A DNA stretch of 64,000 nt from Schistosoma mansoni (lineage: Eukaryota; Platyhelminthes; Trematoda; Strigeidida; Schistosomatidae), in assembly GCF_000237925.1 (NCBI RefSeq), contig NC_031495.1, forward strand, positions 7,107,852-7,171,851, read 5' to 3'. A program made the translations under genes and the position numbers. The notes below the pieces were generated by a model. The model saw only the letters and a program-made list of their open reading frames with translations, ran no database searches and was not told the DNA's origin. Below are positions 1 to 14,900 of this stretch, one piece after another; within the stretch, counting starts at the first letter, position 1; every line of letters begins with the position of its first letter.

Positions 1-2330
1 GAAGGAACGAAAATGGTGAGAGATTTGCAAACCTATGTGCCTTCAATAAACTGGTCATAGGTGGCACTATATTCTCACACAAAAACATACACAAAGCCAC
101 ATGGATTTCACCGGATCACACTACACAGAATCAAATCGACCATATCTGCATCAATAAAAAGTTCAGGAGGACGATGGAGGATGTGAGAACCAGAAGAGGA
201 GCTGATATAACATCAGATCATCATTTGTTGGTCGCCGAGATGAAACTAAAACTAAGAAGCACTGGGCAACGGCGCGGACAACATCACAAAAGTTTATTAC
301 GGCCTTTCTTCGAGATGCTGACAAACTCAACAAATTCAACATAGCCCTCAGCAACAGGTTCCAGGCCTTTCATGATATAATCACTGGAGAGGGAACTGCT
401 GTTGATATACTGGATAAGATTGAAGAAAGGAGGAACAAGAAGGCAGCAATCAATATCAGCCGAACAAGAGCAGAAAAAGCCAAGGCACGAGTCGAATACA
501 CAGAAGTAAACAAGCAAGTGAAGAAGGGCGTCAGAACCGACAAACGTAAATATGTGGAAGATTTAGCAATGACGTCAGAAAGGGCTGCAAGAGAAGGAAA
601 CATGAGACAACCGTACGATGCAACCAAGAAACTTGCTGGAAATTACCGTAAACCAGAAAGACCAGTGAAAAGAAAGGAAGGCAAAGTAATCAACGATATT
701 GAAGAACAACGAAACAGGTGGGTAGAACACTTCAAAGAACTCTTGAATCGACCAGCTCCACTGAACCCACCCAACATCGAAGCAGCACCCACAGACCTCC
801 CAATCGATATTGGCCCACCAACAATTGAAGAGATCAGCATGGCCATTAGACAAATCAAGAACGGCAAAGCAGCGGGACCAGACAACATACCGGCAGAGGC
901 ACTGAAGGCAGATGTAGCAGCAACTGCCAAGATACTCCACATCCTCTTCAGTAAGATTTGGGATGAAGAACAAGTACCAATAGACTGGAAAGAAGGACTT
1001 CTGATCAAGATACCAAAGAAAGGCGACCTCAGCAAGTGCGACAACTACAGGGGCATCACTCTTCTCTCAATACCAGGAAAAGTATTCAACAGGGTATTGT
1101 TAAACAGAATGAAGGATTCCGTAGACGTCCAACTTCGAGATCAACAGGGTGGATTTCGTAAGGATCGATCGCTTACAGACCAAATCGCAACTCTACGTAT
1201 CATTGTGGAACAGTCAATTGAATGGAATTCATCACTCTACATCAATTTCATTGACTACGAGAAGGCATTTGATAGTGTGGGCAGGACAACACTATGGAGG
1301 CTTCTTCGACACTACGGCGTTCCTGAGAAGATAGTTAATATCATACGGAGCTCCTATGTTGAATTAAACTGCCAAATCGTCCACGGAGGACAACTCACCA
1401 ACTCATTCGAAGTAAAAACCGGTGTTATGCAAGGTTGCTTACTCTCACCCTTTCTCTTTCTCCTAGTGATCGACTGGATCGTGAAGACGTCAACATCTGG
1501 AGGAAAGCATGGGATACAGTGGACAGGCAGGATGCAGCTTGACGATTTAGACTTCGCAGATGATCTGGCTCTTATATCACACATGCAACAACAAATGCAG
1601 GAGAAAACGACCGGTGTAGCAGCAGCCTCATCAGCAGTAGGTCTCAATATAAACAAAGGGAAAAGCAAGACTCTCCGATACAATAAAACATGCACCAATC
1701 GAATTACACTTTGACGGAGAAGCTCTGGAGGATGTGGAAACCTTTACATATCTGGCAGCATAGTCGATGAACGCGGTGGATTAGATGCAGATGTGAGGGC
1801 GAGGATCGGCATAGCAAGAGCAGCATATTTACAACTGAAAAAACATCTGAAACTCAAAACAATTTTCAACCAACACCAAGATCAGAGTTTCCAATACAAA
1901 TGTCTAGACAGTTCTACTGTATGGGGCGGAAACCTGGAGAACTGCGAAAGCTATCATCCAGAAGATACAGGTGTTTATTAACAGTTGTCTACGCAAGATA
2001 CTTTGGATCCGTTGACCAGACACTGTCAGCAACAAATTACTGTGGAAAATGACAAATCAGATTCCAGCAGAGGAAGAAGCGCTGGAAGTGGATTGGGCAC
2101 ACTTTGAGGAAATCACCGAACTGCGTCACAAGACAAGTCGTCACATGGAATCCTGAAGGCCAAAGAAGAGGAAGACCAAAGAACACATTACGCCGAGAAA
2201 TAGAGACAGACATGAGAAGAATGAACAGAAGTTGGATAGAACTGGAAAAGAAGTCCCAGGACAGAGTGGGCTGGAGAATGCTGGTCGGCGGCCTATGCTC
2301 CATTGGGAGTAACAGTCGTAAATAAGTAAG
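1..2330 (+). mobile_element. RTE-clade LINE, 3' portion (endonuclease end, reverse transcriptase, C-terminus)
   Basis: This is the 3' part of an RTE-type non-LTR retrotransposon that continues off the left edge. Bases 12-270 encode the end of an apurinic-type endonuclease, with NGERFANLCAFN, ATWISPDHTTQNQIDHICI and the SDHH catalytic end. Bases 518-1714 encode the reverse transcriptase: NYRGITLLS, INFIDYEKAFDSV, GVMQGCLLSPFLF, and the catalytic FADD box near base 1555. The C-terminal tail ends near 2325, with [18 protein letters not shown] and [14 protein letters not shown], followed by a TAAGTAAG 3' tail. The reading frame changes between about 260 and 290 and again after 1714, so the copy is dead. 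RTE elements copy themselves by target-primed reverse transcription, and their 3' tails are usually short simple repeats, as seen here. The clade is clear. The exact schistosome family name (SR2-like) is my inference. Confidence 0.93.
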
Positions 2331-2594
2331 TAACCATCTTTCATTATTTCTATTGTAAAGTAACAGTATCAACTTTAAAAAATTAGAGACCTTGTGAAAC
2401 ATATCAGGAATATGATCGAATAAATCCTTTTTTTTTATCTCGTTCTCAAGTTTTAATCACCATTGGAAACCTTCAAGGGGCGTAGATCCTAAGTCTGAAC
2501 TCGTTTCAGAAGCGCGATAATCGGATGTTTTCCTTGTGTTCGCCTTGTCAGTTTGTACATGGTTATATTTTCATAATTATTAACTTTGAGAATT

Positions 2595-2984
2595 ATGGTG
2601 ACTGTAGTTTCTCGAAATGTCATGATCAAAATGGAAGGCAGCTCAGGGATTTCCCCTTCTGTTGATCATAAAGTTCAAGATTCATCTACTCAGAAGCCTA
2701 TTGGTGATTTAAATCACCGACCTGTGATGGCATGTAATGATACGAACAGATTCGGTCCTCAGAATAATACATACAATAATTCAAGTGGTTCCATGTCTAA
2801 AGCCCTTCCGACGGATAGATTAGTTACAAAGGTCGGATTTGCAAACTTGCCCAACCAAATACACAGAAAAGCTGTTCGGCGGGGTTTTGTGTTCAATCTT
2901 ATGATTACTGGAAGCTCTGGACTTGGAAAGTCCACTTTCATTAACTCTTTATTTTGCGCGGACATATACAACACTGATTATCCT
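2595..2984 (+). CDS. SEPT7-like: septin exon 1 (residues 1-130)
   Basis: This exon encodes the long polar N-terminus, the polybasic membrane-lipid-binding motif and the P-loop. It ends at ...NTDYP with donor GTGAGT at 2985. The N-terminal 85 residues are rich in Ser, Asn and Thr and have no recognised domain. An in-frame stop at 2574 closes the frame upstream. Confidence 0.9.
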
Positions 2985-5900
2985 GTGAGTAATTATCTTA
3001 TTTACTTACTTTTACACCTGAACTTATAGTGATTGATAAGTTTTATTTATAATAACATTTATTCTATCACTATTATATGTCTAAGTTTCACAAGCAGAAT
3101 TAGTTTAATTTCGACTTCATTTTCACTGGAATCTGTAGAGAAATAACTACATCACAATGGGGCCTTTCTATGGAAGTAGTGAACGAATAAAATGGAAAAT
3201 CTCGGCTTTATTTTAATAATTCACCGATGTAGTAAGAATATATTACCCTTTGGTAGTGGGAAAATGTTTGCTAGAACGGACGGGAATAATTAGTACCTGG
3301 TATGTCATATGTTACTACTGTCTCATTGGTTAGCTACGGTTTTTAATTCTAATGTTGCTAGTCTAGTCGTCCAGAGGTTATATGGAATCAGGAAATAAAG
3401 GTGAAGATTCTCTAAAAATGTCCCTTGGTAATGTGAATAAAAGTAAATTTATCAACCTAGAGAAAACAGAACAAAGTACTCCATGGTCACCGCTGAATGG
3501 TCAAACGTGTTAGCAACAGATTATCGCTGATCTAAAAAAATCTTATCTGAAAAGTGTATTTCTGGATTCTTTGGTTGTAAAGCCCTACTTTCAAAATCTC
3601 TTTGTTTTTGTCTTTTAAGAGGTGTTGACGAGAAACCAATATTCTCGAAGATTCTATTTAAATGAAATAACTCTAGCTCGACTGGTCGTTTTTACCACCA
3701 CATTCAAGAAAAATAGGGTATAACCCTCTAAGTGGCCCAGAAGCAATTAGTATCCCGAGAAATTTAAGAAAAGTGTAGCTTCTGTCTTGTCTTAATTAAA
3801 AGTTTCGTAAATTTTAGGTATTTCTATTGGAATGCATTTATATGCACATGTTCTGCTGTTTGCTTTACCATGGGAAACGTACTTAACTGCTATTTGTTAC
3901 ACTACTTATTTATTTTATTTATTTAAACACATAAATATTGGTACAAGGAAGCACCAGATAAATATGCGCCTCACAACTCTCATTCGATTTGTGTGAGGGC
4001 TGTGATACTGCCCAGGTGCCCAGACTGAAGCAGGTGGTTTTCTTAGGGGGCCACACCCGGAGCCTTTGACCTAAAGGTCTAGTCCACAAGGCAGTGGAGC
4101 ATCGTAAGGAGATGCAGTCCCATGGTAGCCGGTGACCAACAGTTGGTTCATACGCCATTCGTTCCTTCAGGATCCTGGAGCTCGTGTGCACCATTGGTTT
4201 GGAATCAGGGTTTTCCAACTCCCCTAGGTGGACTCGCCATGTCCACCAACCCGGTTAAAGCGCCGGACATTCGCTTTTCGTCCTCTCACTTTTGTGAACA
4301 ACACGCCCGCCACGAGAAGGCAGTGAGTAGGACTTCCCTGACAGAGGCTATATATTCGCGTGGCCATATGAGAGCATTTCGAGAAGGAGAGCAGACTCTC
4401 CCCACTCTCGGCCGTACCAGGGCATTTGGGGGCTTGTTATACTGCATAAAATAAGATTCTGAGGTCTTCAACCCTTGTATTTATGTCATGACAACGAAAT
4501 GTGATTTTTGGAAATAAAATATATGTGAGTTCTAGCAACTTGATCATAAGTGTCCTCAAAGTATTGTCAGTCTGTAGTTGAACTGTTGATTTGTCGGAAA
4601 TGATGTTAGAAGTGGGACACTAAAAATTGGTTGATTAGATAGTAAATCTTCACTGGTTGTGATTAGCATAAGAAAAAATTGGTTAATAGTTAGGAATTTC
4701 TGGAATAATACTTGACGTCAGCTCGTGATATGTAGACTAAATGTTACAAGCTCATGAAAAACTTTGACCTTTGGTCGAAGTTTCTCTTACACTAACACAC
4801 ATTTTACTTGTAGCTTTTTGAAGTCAATCAAAATTTTGTTTTGTTTTTCTCGCAGCGTGTACTAATCTACTACTTTAAGGTGAAAAAATCAAGTAACTTG
4901 GAGTTTTAAAAATTTGAGTCTTATCAAATGTTGCGTAGTTCTTCATTTTGTAAACGGGACTTTTGTATTCAACTTAGGACACTGCGCACTCAACTGACAG
5001 TTGCTATTGTTGTTTGCCGATAGAACAAAATGAAAATTTTGAGTTACTCAGTATTTATTTATTAACTCTATGATAGCTATACCTCTGTCCAACGTTTTTG
5101 ACAAGTGATTTATAGTACTTCTTACTACCCAACGTAATGCCTTTCAAATGTATTCCTGACTTTCAGTAGTAAATAGATTGTATTATACCTCTTATTTAGC
5201 ATAATTTATGTGAATTTACTAGTGTTCCTATTTTATCACCCCTATCAAAATGTGTAATCACTTTTAAGGGTCCATCAAGACGATCCTATTCTTCTGGAAC
5301 TTGTGTGGATTCAAGGACGTTTGCATTGAGTGAAGCCAACGTTTCTCTCATATTGACCATAATTGATACTCCAGGTTTTGGTAGTGAACTAGATAATTCT
5401 TCAAGCTGGAAGCCTCTAGTAAAATATATCGATTCTCGTTTCGAATCTTATCTTCGAGCTGAGCTAAATGTCTCTCGTGTAACAGTCGGGTCTGGAGCAA
5501 CGTATCAACCAGGCTTACCTAATGACCAACGAGTTCATTTGTGTTTATACTTTATCTCTCCTAATGGGCATGGTTTGCATCAACTAGATATCGAAACACT
5601 TAAACAGCTACACAACAGAGTAAGTTAATTCATATCAAAATTTCGGGTTTTAATTCACTTAAAAAGAGTGCTCTCTTTTCAACCATGTCGTTTTATTCGC
5701 ACTTTATTTTGTTTATTACTGTGTAACTTACTGAGTGAAATATAAACTTTAACTGAAATATAAGCATCAAATGGATGCATCAGAAAACTCGTTACTTGCT
5801 TCATAATTGTATTTTGGCCTGTGTTTCAAATTGTAATATAAATCGTGACAGAATTTACTAAAGTCGTAACAAAATAGTAGCAACTCTGAACTCATAAGAA

Positions 5901-8900
5901 CTTTCGTTTAAAATTAACAGATGGTTTCACAGTAGTTGGGTGCAGATTTAATGTAAGACATTAAGGAAAAAAACTATATCTGTAAAAATCTCAGCGACAA
6001 ACTTTAAGTAAATCCAACGTTTTGCTCGGCAATTTGGTCCGAGCTTTTTTAAGGAAATTTGATCTAACATCAAAATTATCGAGATTTTTACAAATGGAAT
6101 TTCCTCATTAACGTCTTTGGACTGGTTCACTAGTCTTATTAGCTCGTTTATTTCGTAGACTTCATAAAATTACTTAGTAGGTCCTAATGAAATTAAAATT
6201 TTGAAAATCTGAGTGCTCATTGAAGGCTGTCTGCTTAGTTTTTTAATCCGAAGTAAACTTATTCTTTGCAGATTTTATTTCAGTCACTGGTAATAATTTT
6301 CGCAATAATCAGACCCTTAGTTTAGTTTCGTGATATTAGTTTGAAGGTTCGTGCTATTCTTGGTGATTTTATGTAAAATATGTGTTAAAATATGCAGTTT
6401 TATCTCAGTTGAAATGTCTGGTAGGCGTAAATCAAACTATATAGTATCGTTGAAAATGTACATTACAAGTAATTTCTTTATGACTAGCATAATCAGATGA
6501 GTCACTTATCAGTTTTTACGTAAGTATATATGTATTTCACAATCCGTCTGAATAATATCCTCAAGTTCGGTAATTTACTCGCACATTTGATAACTTTTGA
6601 AGAACTAAATTCCTTCTGAAGATTTTGTTTTGAAAGTATGTTCGATACCCGCTTCATTTGTTTTTCACCTAGATAACCACTATTATTATCACTATTGTTA
6701 TTATTATCCTCATTATAGTTGACACATCAAATGAGAAAGAACCGTCTAGGCTAATGAAGGATAGCTATTTCCATAATATTCCTATACTTTTCGTCTCCCG
6801 ATCTCATTTAACCCTTTCAAACTACATCTATTATGTTTAGCTTCCCATTGCAGTGGATATTATTATTCCTTGTTTTCTGCTTTTCACTGTGCTAAACACT
6901 CCTTTTAGTATCCTATAGTAAGATGTTCCGACTCCATCCATTACACATTTGTCCCAGATCATACTAGGCAGCTAAGCTTTGTGGTTTTTATGACTAGAAA
7001 TGATTAAAGTCATCAGGAGTGTCTGTTACACCGTTTAAATTTATCATAAACTACACAAACCTGTAAAATATGCAATAACCACATTTCAGGCAAAAACCAT
7101 TATCTAGGAAATTCATTTAATTGGCCAAGTTAAATCATCGTGGAAACCGTATAGAAAGTATTAGTCACCCTATTGTCACTTTTAGTTACACCACCTAACT
7201 CTATTATTTTTATCAAGTGTCAATTTTATATTCCCTTAAGTGAACCTAATAGCATCAAGTCTGACCTATTTTCCGTACAGGCATAAATAATATTTGTTTT
7301 TTTCTTCTATTGGCTTTTTGTCATCTGTGATATCAATTAGGCGATTTGTCTTCTATTGTGTTATCCTATTTTGTGTACACGCATAATATTATCTACTGAA
7401 AGGCGCTGATTACAGACGATTTTCCTAACTTGCATTTAAGTAACATATTATCCTCAATTATTTACAACTGTTGGCACTTATGTTTATAGACACATTTACG
7501 AACATTAAAGTTCTAATGTAGTCAGAAGTCTGTATTCCACTTGGTTCTGCTAATACTTAAAATATTGATGATTGACCCACCTTAATTAATTCAAATATGT
7601 TTGCAAAATCAATTTCATGGATCAAGTGAAGAACTAGCAGTCTGTTAGTATAATTAAATGTTTAAACACAATAACGAGATGAAAATTGAACTGAAAAAAG
7701 TAGGGCACTCAGGCTTAAACAGAATAAAACCTGACATGTATGAATCGGTTCAAGTTCTAACACAAAGACAGAAAAACTTGTCATGAAAAATGCTAGAGAA
7801 GAGGAATTAGTAACAGTTTCGATGGTAATCGAAAACATCAGATATAAACAACATAATTGAAAATGAAACTGTGAATTCTCTTTAATAAGAATTGTACGTA
7901 TTGGAAGGCGAAGAATGAGTACATCTTACCCAGTGTAACCGGTTCTGAGCCATATAGCCTGACATCTAACACTGATCGTAGTCGTCGTGAGGACCCGAAT
8001 CTAACAGCCTTCATCTACCAACACGGTTCAGGTCAACATCCAATGACTTTATAGACTGATTCCTCGTCTTAAATTGGGCACCTCTACTTGCTTTTCAACT
8101 CATCCCTGCACCAGCAAACACCGCGCATCAAGGTCGGCTGTAGTTGGTCATACGTAATACATGCCCTAAATACTTCAGTCGAAGAAGACCCACTACTTTA
8201 CCAACCGATGTGCTATCCTTACTTCAGCATTACTTGGCAATTCTAAGATACCCAGACAATGCTTCGCAGACACCAGTGCTCAAAAGAAATGAATAATATT
8301 TGAGACTGTTAAATGGGAAATATGAAGCATTACATTGTTCATAGCCAGAAAATGTTTGTAAAAGATATTTTCAACCACTATTGAACTGTATGTTCCGTTC
8401 ATGAACACTACCTTATAAACAATTCATTATTATTCTGAACAGTTCTCGTTGTTGTGCATCTTGATTGCAAGTTAGAATATTGGGTCACCTAAAATATACT
8501 TTCAATTTTTATCAGTCAGTACTTTATAAGGTTAATTTTAACAAAACATATAACAATAAGAACAGTAGAGACAAACAACTTATTTGTAACAATTTAATCG
8601 CTCACAACGATGTATCATATAAATCCTTACAATAAACAATAACAACACAAATCACTTCAGTATTTAGATTTTTTAAAAAGAACACAATTTTTCTATCAAA
8701 GGGATTGATTGTGGCTAGAAGTGGAATTCAGTACATGTGTTTTGTTCTATTTGGGGCTCATCAGTTGAAAATACCCGCATCCAAATGTAAGTGTTGACTC
8801 CAGAACTCAAACCATCTACCTTTCGCTCTAAATATCGAGTGCATTATCCACCGAGGTACTGATAACACTGGTAACCACAGTCAGTTTCTTCTATAAGAAA

Positions 8901-11900
8901 CTTGTGAAAAAGTGGCTATATCGAGGCAGTCCTCATAAGATGCAAATATACCCACCAGGATGGATCAAAATGAAGTCCATAGCATCAAAAAAGAGGTAAT
9001 CTAAACCCATCCTGATAATGACATAAACAATACAGCTTTTTTTTCACTGTATAGTCGATCCTGGTTTTTGTTTACTTCGGCTTATTCAGTAGGTGCATAC
9101 ACAAATAAAGGTAGGCGTAAAAGTGTTGCAGTTTTTTGGTTCATTACCAGTTTAAGCTTATATGTTGTCCTTGTGTCTTAATCAATCAGCCTAAGCTAAA
9201 AATTAGTCTACGTTTCTGTTCGGTAGTACTTTTAAAGGTCAAAATATATCGTACATGTTTATGTAAAGTTAAGCGGATGAAGAAATATCGATATAATGAC
9301 TACATATAAACATGTAACATTGATTAAAGTATGTTTATGGAATAAATTAAAATTTATTAATGTTTTTATGCAAATATATTCGGTGCATACACGTAATCTG
9401 TGCGTATTGGATAAAGTCAATGTTATAAGTGTGTGCATGGAAATAACTGAGTGAATAATTCTGGCCTAAGGTTATACTAAAAAAACTAATGAAAAGGTGA
9501 CTTTCTTGCTCCTGTTGACATTCATCAGATCTCGTATTTTATGCACTGCTTCATACTAGTATATCTGACCATACTTTTTTTGTTAAGCAGTACACATTAT
9601 ATATCCTTGTGACTTGAGCACCTAGTTAGTGTACAATCTTAGTTAATATAAGAGTAGGCAAGCAAAAGACTATGAATAACCAGATAGGGAGTAACATTTG
9701 TCCTTTAAGTGATTGACTATTGGTTTCAACAATGTTAGAGTGTGAAAACTTCTTGGTTATAGGATTCATGAGATATTCGTAATCAATGGTTGAAAACTCA
9801 GTGTGACATTACTCCTACTAAATTTTGAGTTTACATATTATTTAACACTTCTTGGTTTTATTTGTTTTTGTCTGTATTCATTTCTGATGTTTAGCCTTTT
9901 TTTTACTATCGTTTATACTGTTATTATTTTGACTCAACTTTTATGTTATTAATTCCCTCTCACCAATGGTTAAGTGAAGTATGGTTTCTTGGGTTGATGA
10001 ACATTGATACCGCGTACTGTGTTGTTTATAACAGGTTAACATAGATAACTAGTTTCAAACCGTTTTATCACAATCTGATTTGTGCAGTTGGTATGATTGA
10101 AATATGATTGAATAATATTTTACGTGATTATTGAACCATATTCACACTTTACTCCTCTAGCTTCGATTTCTGACCCATACCTAATACGCTGAGGAGGAGT
10201 GATACTGTTTATTTGTACAAGCTGAGTGGTTTATTAGAATAATAGAGTCAAATCAAAATATTGATACTAGGTGGTTGGTGGTATTAGTTGACAGGAAACC
10301 ATGAACCTAGGTTTCGTGCTGGTCGGTATTCGTCGGCAAGGTATTTTTGCAATTTTAATATCTAATGCGGAACCCTCAAAAGTTATAAGTTGAATTATTA
10401 TAACACCTATTCGTAACTTGTAATATCCCAATGATATTACAAATATATTATTTAACTATAATTAACAAGTGTTCAAACTATCCCGTGGTTTAGTATTCAA
10501 ATTAAATCGATATAGCAAATTTGTCACGCTTCATAGAATTGAAGGATTGTGGCCGGTAATGAGTTCATTGTTAATGTTATAGTCTACAATTGGTCAGTCA
10601 TTTTTGACAGGTACGTTCAACTAACAAATCCTAGATAGGATGAGTTTCACGTCCTCGATCCCACTGCTATACTTTATCCAACCTTGTTTAAAATATCTCT
10701 GCATTATTCATTATATCGAAGTCTTGGGTACCACTGAAGAAAATAATTCATTTTTATTGTTCTCTTACAATTTTGATTCTCAGAATCAATTGGGTATCTT
10801 CAAATTACTTTAATTCACTTCAGTTTAACCATGCGTAAGTAAGAAAACGAAAGTATCAAATTTATTCACTGGAGTTATTTTAGCATGATATCTGTTATGG
10901 ATTTAAAATTGAATCTTATGCAACCTAAGTGAAATTGTTTTATGGTGCAAATCATTCAACCCTAACGTAAAAAGTGAACTATAGGACAAAAGTCTTTGAC
11001 TCAAACACACCACCTCAACCTAAATCTCTTAAATTGCGAATTAAATATGTATTACGAAGCTACAATATAACAAGCGCTGATTAACTTACTGAGCCAATGA
11101 CTTCTGTGCAAAAAGTCAAGAAAAAAACTTTTCTTGTCCCGCTTCCTCTAAAATCTAATTCTGTGAATACATGCTTTTTAACTGACCTTTACATTCTAGT
11201 TGGCAATTTTTTCAACTAAAAATAATATCAATAATGATTATCATCATCAATTTGTATTTTTAGGTAAACGTAGTCGTTATTATTGGTAAAGCCGATAGTC
11301 TTACACCAGATGAATGCTCTCAATTTAAACAAACAATACTACAAGAGTTACACAATCACAATATTAAATTATACGATTTTCCTGAATCGGTTGCTAAATT
11401 AGGCGGTGCTGATGAATCATATTCAATCAATGAAATTCGTCACGCTCGAGGACGTCAACCATTTGCAGTGGTTACCAGTAATAATCTTGTTACTCTACCG
11501 GATGGAAGGAAGGTAATACACATATTTTAGTTGAATGGGTTTTATCCAGATTGGTTTCATTTGTAATTAGTATTCGTAACAGATTTGTCTCAGTTATGGT
11601 CAGTCAATCAGTCAGCTACAATATAGGACCAGGCACACATATACATCGGTCCAAGTTGCCATACCTCATTAGCACAACAAGATGAACACCGAATTCATAG
11701 TAGTTAATTTAGTGGTTGTAATATATAAAAGAAAGGTTGTATATAAGGATATAGTACAGGAAGAAAGTTAGATATGAAGCAATTTTAATCTCAAGGTTTA
11801 AGGAAAGATAAAGAGTGTATACACCTACGCCATTGTGGTCGATTCTGAGCCATGTCACCCAGAGTCACCAACCATTGATTACGATAGTCACGCGGACGCC

Positions 11901-14900
11901 AACCAAGTAGTCTGAATCTACCAACATGGCTCAGACTAGAAGTTAGTGACTTCTAGCACTGATGCCACGTTTCGGTTTGACCGCCCCTAACTTTCTTCCA
12001 ACCATCTCCAACACTAGTCAACATGGCGCGTCGTGGTAATCGGTGTTCAGGCATACGTAACACGTGGCCTAACCATCTCAGTCGATCATGATTCACAACC
12101 TTGTCATCTGATTTACCATCAATCCTTGATACCCTGTGTCTAACCTCACTACTACTTACCCGGTGATCCCAGCAGATGTTGGAAATATTTCTAAGGCATC
12201 TGTGGTCAAATACTAGTAACTTGCGAGTATCTTCTACTCTTGATGGCCACGTTTCGCAGCTGTAAACTAGAACAGAGCGAACTGCTGTGCAGTATACTCG
12301 TCCCTTAATTGATAGACGGATATCTCGTCTTCGCCATAAGTGACGTAAGTTGAAGATTCATGAACTACACTGATGATCATCAAATAGTAATTATAGATCA
12401 GAAGGGGTTTTGTAGAGATTTCGGTATTTTCATGGTTGAAATCATGAGTCAATTGAAACTAGACCACTATGGAAAACCTGGAAGCATTGGACGGCCGTGG
12501 ATGCGCACTGCTGAGGAGTCTCACAATAGGACGGAACAGCCGTCCAGTGCTTCCAGGTGGTCTAACTTCTATTGACTCATGATTTTAACCGTGTAAGATA
12601 GTAATTAGTTCATTTAAAAATAATGTATAAAATATAAATAATTTCAATCATTAAACTTTTAATGTAATACAATTACAATTATTATTATTATGTAATAAAC
12701 AAGTTAAGTAATAAATATAAGAAGAACATAATTTAAGTATTTGTAATTTTGATAAACGTCAGAGGAAGATAAATCATCATCTATAAAGATGCTGAGTGCT
12801 ATGGCAGATTTTGATTGTTTCAGGTAACGAAAGAGATGTGATCAAATTCATGGTCCCACTATAGCTGACGCAAGACATCAATGTATTATCGAAGCTAGAA
12901 ATCTTGTGGAGAAGATTGACAGTGAAATTAACATCTTTCATAAGTGTGTTAGAGATCTGCGTTCGGTGCTATTCCCTGAACTTGAATCTCTGGTACTAAT
13001 CTTCAAAATTATCTGAAATTTGTTGTAGCCTTTTTCAAATATTTTGCTTTGATATCTACTTTGCTGTTGTTCTCTTCTGTTAACTTTTAAAGCAGAATCA
13101 GATATGAATTTAGTATAACAGTTGTTATACAATTCCTAGACTAGTATCTGTAATTCAGCTGAAAAACATATGAAGTTTGGGGAACCAATAAGATTTCAAA
13201 TATATATCCAATTATTGTCCAAGTGTGGTTTGGTAATCTTTTTCTGAATTAAACTGAGGTAGATGTTAAGGCTGTTAATCTTCATCGAATGTAATGGTTG
13301 GGACATGTGTTTTGCCTATATAAAACCGTCCCCTACCTCAACGGGTGATGTTGGCTAGTGTAGGAATAAATTTGAAGAAATCTAAGGGAGGTCAAACAGA
13401 AACATGATATCAGTTCATCAAGTCATTGACTGTGGGTCTGAGCTCTGTCGATAAATGCAGATTACCTAGTTGTAAACTACTACATAACTATTATCAGTGG
13501 TTGGAGACATTACACGGGTTACCCAGAATCAGTCACATTGAAGAAGATGCATTAACTCTTCGTATTCTCCTAGATCTTGAGTTCCTGTAGTCCTAGATAC
13601 ATATATCTTCATTTTATCTCTTCAAACCATGTAGTGAATTTCACTTTCTTCGTTATCATTCCTACTACATGTTATGATTTAAAAAAACATAAAAAGGGTC
13701 GTATGCCGATTTGCTACGATTTTATGTTCGGTTTTTCATCACGTCAATTATCCGCCAATCGAAATACGACTTCTCTAATCTTAACACTGCCAAATCAATG
13801 ACGTTCAACTGGTATGAGCAGTCTAGCGTCCCTTGTCCACCTAGCCATTCCAATTGAGTCCAGAACACCAATTATAGCTTCTGCTATGTGAATCATTTAT
13901 TTCAAACATAGTCGATTTATATACCAGACAGACCGCATCGCACCATAAAATAAAAAATAATAATTGTACAAGATCAAGCCAAATGTGTCTGTGAACGTGG
14001 AATACAACAATCAATAAACTGAATATAATTTAGGGACAGTAAATCGTATAATAATAATCCATAGGTCAAAATGAAGCTTATAATAAAATGAATATGGATA
14101 TACACAGTCTTATTACTCAACAGTTAAACAATAAGAATATATGTAGAATAATAGTCCATTTATAGGTCCTGAGAGTTACCCGTACTTATGTTTTCACCAG
14201 GATATAACACTACATTATTTCAGTTCCTTTACTATTAATCTTGGTAATTTCATCTCGTTGTGATAATGTATAGTATGATAACCAACCCACATTTGTGGCA
14301 AGCTCTACAATAATTATTACTGATTGAATACATTTTTTAGTCTGCTGTTATGATGGGAAGAGTATTGGGAAAGGTGGATCTTTTGGAATTAGTTTTCGGA
14401 CTATTATTGTCTAGGAGATTAATGTATTGTCACATTTCTATATTCCTTGTATTGTAAGATTTTAGCCTATTAACTGTTGCTATACGTGTTACTATACCTT
14501 AGCTATCGCTAATTAGTCATGCATTGTTTGTTTCGCCCTCTACCACTTACGGTATATTTGTATTTAAAGTATAATTTTGTATTTAGTTTGCTGTGTGGTC
14601 AGTCATTGTTTACATTTTGAGTTATAACTGAATTGAGTACAATAGTGAACAAGTCTGCTGAATTATAAGGAGCTCGAGGACCATTAAGCGTTAAGATCCC
14701 AGCTGTTGTTCATTGACCAATGTGTCAATTGATAAATGAAAGTTTATTGGTCCTACTGGTGAACTATTCGGTAGTTAGAATCTTGGTTGGGCAATTTCCC
14801 ATGTTATATGGATTAGAATCTCAAACCATAACAAGTTGGCTATTATAAGACATAACTACTGTTTCTGTATATACAGTGAAGCATATGCTACTAACTTTTG

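Larger units (their letters stand above)
5620..11263 (+). other. SEPT7-like: septin intron 2
   Basis: A 5,644-bp phase-0 intron. It contains a decayed LINE 3' fragment (about 7905-8285, minus) and an Sm-alpha SINE (8706-8865, minus). In the stretches 5620-7900 and 8870-11263 I recognise no gene or repeat beyond AT-rich sequence. Confidence 0.8.

Noticed and set aside
4122-4454. A 110-codon frame that looks GC-richer than its surroundings.
   Set aside because: The same sequence recurs at 20040-20755 as LINE leader, so it is repeat sequence read by chance.
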